DNA of 59,883 nt, from the NCBI GenBank assembly GCA_028281675.1, contig JANQJL010000014.1, positions 1-59,883 of the forward strand, read 5' to 3'. How positions within the stretch are numbered: the first letter of the stretch is position 1; every line of letters begins with the position of its first letter. Positions 55,104-59,883 of the stretch are shown here, in pieces. The notes under the pieces were generated by a model, which was not told where the DNA came from, searched no databases, and saw nothing but the letters and a program-made list of their open reading frames with translations. Position numbers and translations under genes: made by a program. The stretch comes from Simkaniaceae bacterium. GTDB taxonomy: Bacteria; Chlamydiota; Chlamydiia; Chlamydiales; Simkaniaceae.

Positions 55104-56891
55104 TTAATTATTACAAATTTCATCTATTTTTTCATCTTCTGATTCAATAATCCCTTTAAAGACGAGCCCCTTTGAGGGGTCGAGGGTGATCAGCTGATCT
55201 TTCTTAAGGATTGTGCAAGCAGCGTCAGCACGGAGAAGGATGGGAATTTTGAGATCTTGGGCAAATCTCTTGGCTAGCTCCTCAGAGCGGTGATCATCGG
55301 GATGATTTTGTAGGATGATTCCTAGGGCCCCCTTAAGGTGTGGCCCATATTCCTCAGCACAATGAGACATAACGACAAATCTTTCTTTGAAGTCATAGGA
55401 GGTGTCTGGGTCAAAACTGAGGAGAAAGCCTACCTTGCCATGAATCCGCTTCCCTAATCCTGGGCTTCCCCTGACAAGGACATCCCCAATATTCTCTACA
55501 ACCATCATATTTGTAGTTCCTGAAACCCCAAAAGGAGTCCCAGAGGTAACAACAATGAGATCGCCATACTGGACAAGCTTATGACTAAGGATATAGCAAC
55601 TTGCCTTTCTAACTCCCTCCCTCACATTTTTAACAGTTGCATGAACAGGAACTGTTCCCCAAACAAATGCGAGTTGGTGATAGGTTTTTTCATCCGGAGT
55701 TACTGCAATAATAGGCATTTCTGGGCGGAATCGCCCCATAAGGCGAGCGGTAAATCCACCTGTTGTTAGAGCAATGAGAGCTTTCCCATGGGCACTATAA
55801 GAGGTTTTAACTGCAGCAAGAGCAACGGAGGAAGAGATATCTTGGAAAGTACGTTTAGAAGCATCCTCATAAAAGAATTTTGGATAGTTAAAGTCTTTTT
55901 CGGCTTCCAAGATGGTACTTTTCATCAGCTTGACCGTTTCAATAGGATATTTTCCAACCGCCGTTTCCCCTGAGAGCATCACCGCTGAAGTACTATCATA
56001 GATTGCATTAGCAACATCAGACACCTCTGCCCGCGTTGGCCGAGGACTGGTGATCATCGACTCAAGCATCTGCGTGGCTGTCACCACAGGCTTAAATGAC
56101 TGATAACTTTTTTTGATCATCACTTTTTGAAGCTGAGGAACCTGCGTTATCGGGAGCGTGACCCCTAAATCCCCCCTTGCCACCATAACTCCATCGGCTG
56201 CCTGCAAGATACTATCAAAGTTTTTTACCCCAAGAGCACTTTCAATCTTTGCAATGACCAAAACATCAGCTGCTTGATTTTTCTTTAAGAGCTCTTTGAT
56301 CGTAAAAATATGTTCGGGTGAGCGGATAAAGGAAGCGGCTAGGAGATCAATACCATTTTTGCATCCAAACTCGATATCAGCAATATCTCTTTCAGTCACA
56401 GCAGGAAGGTCAAGATCTACATTGGGGATATTGACCCCTTTTTGCGACTTAAGGATTCCAGGATTTTGAACTTCGACCACGAGGTGATCTTTTTTCTTTT
56501 CCACAACTTTTGTGGTAATATATCCATCATCAAAGAGGATTTCACATCCCACTTTGATATCTTTGATCACTACAAATGGCTCAAGAGTGATCTCTCCTTC
56601 CTTGGGATTCTCAGTAATTTTGAGCTTAGCTCCCTTCTCCAAACCGATTGGAGCCTCAAGGGATCCGACCCGAACCTCAGGCCCTTTGGTGTCAAGCATA
56701 ATCGCTAAAGGGATATCCTTCTCTTTCCGTGCTTTTTTGAGAAAATCAATGACCTCTTTATGCTGATCATAGGTGCCATGGCTCATATTGATCCGTGCCA
56801 CATTCATCCCTGCATCGATGAGCTGGACGATTTTTTCATAGCTACTTGTCGCAGGGCCGAGAGTACAGATAATTTTTGTCCGTGTACGCAT
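55104..56891 (-). CDS. pyk: Pyruvate kinase with C-terminal extension
   Basis: Converts phosphoenolpyruvate and ADP to pyruvate and ATP. ATG at 56889-56891 begins MRTRTKIICTLGPATSSYE, the normal N-terminus; an ATG at 56939 would add 16 residues of unusual sequence. It gives 595 residues. The catalytic lysine motif is VIAKIESALGVKNF, followed by DGVMVARGDLGVTLP and MLESMITSPRPTRAEVSD. After the usual end near residue 475, about 110 further residues resemble the PEP-utilising 'mobile' domain found as an extra C-terminal piece in Bacillus-type pyruvate kinases. The Chlamydia enzyme is shorter. Confidence 0.95.
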   Translation of the reverse strand: MRTRTKIICTLGPATSSYEKIVQLIDAGMNVARINMSHGTYDQHKEVIDFLKKARKEKDIPLAIMLDTKGPEVRVGSLEAPIGLEKGAKLKITENPKEGEITLEPFVVIKDIKVGCEILFDDGYITTKVVEKKKDHLVVEVQNPGILKSQKGVNIPNVDLDLPAVTERDIADIEFGCKNGIDLLAASFIRSPEHIFTIKELLKKNQAADVLVIAKIESALGVKNFDSILQAADGVMVARGDLGVTLPITQVPQLQKVMIKKSYQSFKPVVTATQMLESMITSPRPTRAEVSDVANAIYDSTSAVMLSGETAVGKYPIETVKLMKSTILEAEKDFNYPKFFYEDASKRTFQDISSSVALAAVKTSYSAHGKALIALTTGGFTARLMGRFRPEMPIIAVTPDEKTYHQLAFVWGTVPVHATVKNVREGVRKASCYILSHKLVQYGDLIVVTSGTPFGVSGTTNMMVVENIGDVLVRGSPGLGKRIHGKVGFLLSFDPDTSYDFKERFVVMSHCAEEYGPHLKGALGIILQNHPDDHRSEELAKRFAQDLKIPILLRADAACTILKKDQLITLDPSKGLVFKGIIESEDEKIDEICNN

Positions 56892-56901
56892 ACCTTTATA
56901 G

Positions 56902-57182
56902 TTACTCCAAGTCAGGGATTTTGACCAGATTTTCATCACTTGAGTTTGATAGCAATAACCTGACTTTATCTTTTAATAAACAAATAGTCGTATCACAATC
57001 AAGCATATAAGGGACAAGAGGTCCTAGCCATTTACTCCAAGTTTTAGATACATCACCCATCATAATAGGATCAAAAATGTCGATATTTGGACAATGTCCA
57101 ATTATTAAACATCAAAAGGTATCTCAGCAACTCCATAACCGACATAAAACCGGTTAGAAATAACTAAAACTCCAGGAAGTAT
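56902..57182 (-). pseudogene. Decayed coding sequence of unknown family
   Basis: The gap between pyk and the 285-residue gene reads as protein on the minus strand in two frames. Right after that gene's stop, 23 codons (LPGVLVISNRFYVGYGVAEI and on) end in two stops. Then a second frame opens for about 75 codons, including LIIGHCPNIDIFDPIMM and TWSKWLGPLVPYML, and stops at 56902-56904. There is no start with a ribosome-binding site. A frameshifted remnant of one gene is the simplest reading. I do not recognise the protein. Confidence 0.5.
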
Positions 57183-58040
57183 CTACTTCTTTGAGCCTTC
57201 ACCTAAATGTTTAGGAGGAGGGATACTAAATGCTTGAGAAGTGATCTCGATAAACCGCTCTAGCGTCAATGGGCTATCAAAAAAGTTCTCGAGTTCCCTT
57301 TTGAGCCTTCCCCAAGTTTCTTGATTAAGATCATCAAAAGCCTCTTCCGCATCGGTTAGAAGCTCTCCCGGAATAGGTTGGGTTTCATCGCGCCAAGGAG
57401 CGAAAAGCTTTAAAACTTCTTCACGAGTCCGACACTCTTTAATCATCGGGAGAACGACGCCACTAAAAAAGGGGTCTGTTGATCGCTGACAAAAAACTCT
57501 CACATGATCCATTAACTTTACTTCAAGATCAAGGAGCAAGTCTTCTCCTCTAGCTTCTCCCTCCATTCTTTCTCCATAATTGGTTTTAAGCTTGGAACGG
57601 TTTAAAAGATGAGTTCCTAAGTCCCCTTGAAGCTCTATAAGCTCTTTCCAAGTCTTGGAGTCTTGATAAGCATCAAGACTATAAACACCCAGAAACAAAA
57701 ATAATCCCGTCTTGATCAAATCCCCTTTTTTATCTAAAAAATTGCGGAAGTTAGCGACCCTCTTTTCAGCAAGACTAGAAGCTGGATCTAAAGGGTATTT
57801 TTTGATAATCGCTTGGGTTCTATCGCAGTAGCTTTCTAAAACTAAGGCAACGACATCCCCACTTTCATACAAGTGCTCGGATGTTTTGGGATGTGAAAGA
57901 TAAAATTGATTCATTTTACGGCTAAGCTTTTCTGATTGGGGCTGCCTAAGAATCTCTCTATACGCTTCGCTTGAGAGTTTAGGAAACGCACTAACACTAA
58001 GGAAACAAAAGACTAGAAGGGTTAGGATTGGTTTTCTCAT
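57183..58040 (-). CDS. Unknown exported protein
   Basis: 285 residues with a signal peptide (MRKPILTLLVFCFLSVSAFPK). GAGGTG lies six bases before the ATG. The mature protein is helical; a second weakly hydrophobic segment (LIKTGLFLFLGVYSLDAY) lies near residue 115. Two cysteines in CDRTQ and CQRST might pair in the periplasm. No family recognised. It is divergent from the 531-residue gene, and the decayed coding stretch follows it directly in the same frame. Confidence 0.75.
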   Translation of the reverse strand: MRKPILTLLVFCFLSVSAFPKLSSEAYREILRQPQSEKLSRKMNQFYLSHPKTSEHLYESGDVVALVLESYCDRTQAIIKKYPLDPASSLAEKRVANFRNFLDKKGDLIKTGLFLFLGVYSLDAYQDSKTWKELIELQGDLGTHLLNRSKLKTNYGERMEGEARGEDLLLDLEVKLMDHVRVFCQRSTDPFFSGVVLPMIKECRTREEVLKLFAPWRDETQPIPGELLTDAEEAFDDLNQETWGRLKRELENFFDSPLTLERFIEITSQAFSIPPPKHLGEGSKK

Positions 58041-58099
58041 ACTACACCTCGATGTGTTTTTTTGGAAAAGTTATAGCCGATAAAGAAATTAAATTTCAA

Positions 58100-58128
58100 T
58101 TGACATCTTAAAAAAAAAATCTCATGAT
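58100..58128 (+). promoter_or_regulatory. Promoter of the 531-residue gene
   Basis: A perfect TTGACA (58100-58105), 17 bases, and CATGAT (58123-58128), 32 bases before the start codon. Confidence 0.55.
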
Positions 58129-58160
58129 CGGTCCGTTCTTAATGAAAAAGGAGTGTTATA

Positions 58161-59756
58161 ATGGGAACAGTAGATTCTGTAGAAGAGGGAGTAACAGGGG
58201 GTGTTCTTCCCTGGACATCTGAAAATTCAGAGCGTCTTGAAGAGAAGATGAAACATCCTGTCTCTCTGCCAACTATTAATGATGGAAAAGGTCTTATCCG
58301 TTTAAAAGAAGAAGAAGACTTGAAAAGAGTTTTGTCGCCTAACATACGACTAACAAAATCCTTTATCTCTATCGATAAGAAAATGGAGAGATTGGAAACA
58401 CTCATTGAAAACCATCTCTCTCCTTATAGGAAAGATCAAGCTTATTTAGCTTGCGTTAAAAAAGTTGCTCCCTTACACCCAACTTTAGCTGAAACACTCT
58501 TAGATAAAATCGAGGACACCAGCGTCAAGCTTAAGGGCTACCTTTATCTAGCGAAGTATGGGTTAAACGATACGGGTGAGCAAGTGTTAAAAAAAGCTGT
58601 CTCATTATTTTCGTACTACACCTATTCTTCTAATAAAATGTTTTCAATTATAGATTCCCTTTTTTCAAATAGTGACCCTTTAATCCAATCCTTTTACTGG
58701 GAATTGCATTCAAAAATAGCCAAAGAACGCTTCAATTGGATGCCCCCTGATTTTCTCCTATTAAACCTAGAAATAAGGATGAATCACCCGAACAAGGACG
58801 AAACACTTCTTAATTTGCACAAGGATATCATAAAAAAACATAGTGATACTACTTCCTTATATCCCTCCTATGAGCTTATTAAACTCCTTGATTATGAAGG
58901 GAAAATGGAATCTCCTCTTGCCTTTGAAACGCTCTCTTATTTGCGAACCTTTATCGACTCTGGTAATATGCGAAGCTGGAATTTACGAGATTTTCTCATA
59001 ACAGAGGCAAAATACCCTTTTCTATCCACGGAATTCAAAAAAGATTTAAAAACAATCATGAAAGATGGTCAGGAGGTGATTGGGAGTGATTACAATCTAA
59101 AAAGTTTAGCTGCTCGAATTGAGGATGATTACGATCTAAAAAGCTTAGTAACTGGAATCGCTCCATATCATGTTGATATCGCTGAAAAGCTTCTAGAGAA
59201 AATAAACGATGAGGATGAACACCTTATGGCGTGGCTTGAAATCGTTAGGGAAAAACAGAAGCTAGGAAAGCTGGATAAAGAAGAGGCATTCAATACCTTC
59301 AATCAAAAGCTTCTAGTTGTTAAGGGTTTAGACGCAGATGATTTCGTTGACCTATTTCTAAAGTCAGCAAAGGTTTTTGGGGTAGATAAAACAGCTTTTC
59401 TTATAGATCGCGCAGTCAAGTCTGCTCGACCAAGCATTGAAGAAGCTCTAGAGCTTGAGCTGAGAGATGCCAAGGCTGAGCTCTCTCACACGTTTAAGAA
59501 AGGACTGGGCCTCGAATCTTCCCTTCCAAAAAATAAGGAAGAAAAGGTCTCAAAGTTTTCCCATATTTCCCTTCGGGATCTAAATTCTATTTTGCGAGGG
59601 CTAAAAATCTGTCCACCCCCTATGAGAGAAGAAGCCATTGAGAAATTTTATGAAAAAGTTGGATCATCTCAAGATGGAGAGATGCTTTATGCCATCAAGG
59701 GATTAATCGAGGCAGAATTTAGTCAGCTAGGTTCCTTTGAAACATCCTCTTTATGA
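58161..59756 (+). CDS. Unknown 531-residue helical-repeat protein
   Basis: No signal peptide. AAGGAG lies nine bases before the ATG. The protein is helical and contains TPR/HEAT-like elements: the segments CVKKVAPLHPTLAETLLDKI near residue 95 and VTGIAPYHVDIAEKLLEKI near residue 330 are clearly alike (pattern V-x-P-x-H-x(3)-AE-LL-KI), each followed by a W/Y-L repeat. A short tandem copy, NLKSLAARIEDDYDLKSLV, lies just before the second. Probably a protein-binding scaffold; the family is not recognised. A lineage-specific effector or chaperone is possible. Confidence 0.72.
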   Translation: MGTVDSVEEGVTGGVLPWTSENSERLEEKMKHPVSLPTINDGKGLIRLKEEEDLKRVLSPNIRLTKSFISIDKKMERLETLIENHLSPYRKDQAYLACVKKVAPLHPTLAETLLDKIEDTSVKLKGYLYLAKYGLNDTGEQVLKKAVSLFSYYTYSSNKMFSIIDSLFSNSDPLIQSFYWELHSKIAKERFNWMPPDFLLLNLEIRMNHPNKDETLLNLHKDIIKKHSDTTSLYPSYELIKLLDYEGKMESPLAFETLSYLRTFIDSGNMRSWNLRDFLITEAKYPFLSTEFKKDLKTIMKDGQEVIGSDYNLKSLAARIEDDYDLKSLVTGIAPYHVDIAEKLLEKINDEDEHLMAWLEIVREKQKLGKLDKEEAFNTFNQKLLVVKGLDADDFVDLFLKSAKVFGVDKTAFLIDRAVKSARPSIEEALELELRDAKAELSHTFKKGLGLESSLPKNKEEKVSKFSHISLRDLNSILRGLKICPPPMREEAIEKFYEKVGSSQDGEMLYAIKGLIEAEFSQLGSFETSSL

Positions 59757-59789
59757 AGGTAGAGGCGAGGTTTTCTTCTTTTTTCTACT

Positions 59790-59883
59790 ACCCGTGAATG
59801 CGACCTATTTCGCGGCAGCGGCCTTTTGAATTAGCGGAGATACAAGCTGAGTGCCGAGCCAAGGTGAGGCCACCTTGGCGAAG
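59790..59883. repeat. Partial repeat and hairpin at the right edge
   Basis: Bases 59790-59810 match 54952-54972 at 20 of 21 positions; at the latter place the motif lies just before the multi-hairpin repeat. Further right is a nine-bp stem GCCAAGGTG/CACCTTGGC with a four-base loop (59858-59879). The window ends before the element can be defined. The hairpin could also terminate the 531-residue gene. Confidence 0.5.

Overview
The window comes from a member of the Chlamydiales, most likely an environmental (amoeba- or arthropod-type, for example Simkania- or Parachlamydia-like) chlamydia. The evidence is gene order. A block reading infA, tRNA-Thr, tuf, tRNA-Trp, secE, nusG, rplK, rplA, rplJ, rplL, rpoB, rpoC, then transaldolase, a seven-gene V-type ATPase operon, valS, and the Hanks-type kinase pknD is the chlamydial order, and a V-type rather than F-type ATPase with a DUF2764-like third gene is characteristic of the group. 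The species is not resolved from sequence alone. Genome size and accessory content look larger than in Chlamydia proper: a fatty-acid desaturase, an Na+:alanine-type symporter, an F-box/beta-propeller protein and several unrecognised large proteins are interleaved with the conserved genes.

Layout. 1-2489: a multi-hairpin repeat, a 572-residue unknown protein and non-coding DNA. 2490-12825: trpS diverging from pknD, then a desaturase whose last codons lie in a MITE-like inverted-repeat element, an F-box + PQQ-type propeller protein, and valS. 12827-18686: AGCS symporter, a decayed fragment and an intact copy of a glycine-betaine-type binding protein, DAHP synthase, an MFS transporter, a lipoprotein and a Nudix hydrolase. 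18793-21822: a 1009-residue unknown gene that sits between two copies of the Nudix 3' end (about 129 bp direct repeats), so it looks inserted. 21993-31312: fumC, a small HTH protein and the V-ATPase operon with its own promoter and a strong terminator. 31552-34431: a 21-residue-repeat LRR-like protein and a four-gene unit of small exported proteins with ATGA start/stop overlaps. 34473-48537: tal and the transcription/translation block. 48786-54779: two paralogous Inc-like two-helix membrane proteins flanking a SufE-like gene, then an overlapping unit of HEAT-repeat protein, M24 peptidase, HIT protein and MYG1-like hydrolase. 54825-59883: a second multi-hairpin repeat, pyruvate kinase, a decayed coding stretch and two unknown proteins.

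How it fits together. The core genes give translation, transcription, membrane energetics and lower glycolysis/TCA functions. The ATPase K subunit carries the residues that bind Na+ in the Enterococcus NtpK ring, and an Na+:amino-acid-type symporter lies nearby, so a sodium cycle is a reasonable hypothesis. The accessory genes (F-box/propeller, LRR-like, bilobed membrane proteins, exported small proteins) are the type of genes that chlamydiae use at the host interface. Several non-coding gaps hold gene relics or duplicated fragments, so the accessory parts have been remodelled by duplication and small mobile repeats. No rRNA, CRISPR array, complete insertion sequence or replication origin was seen.
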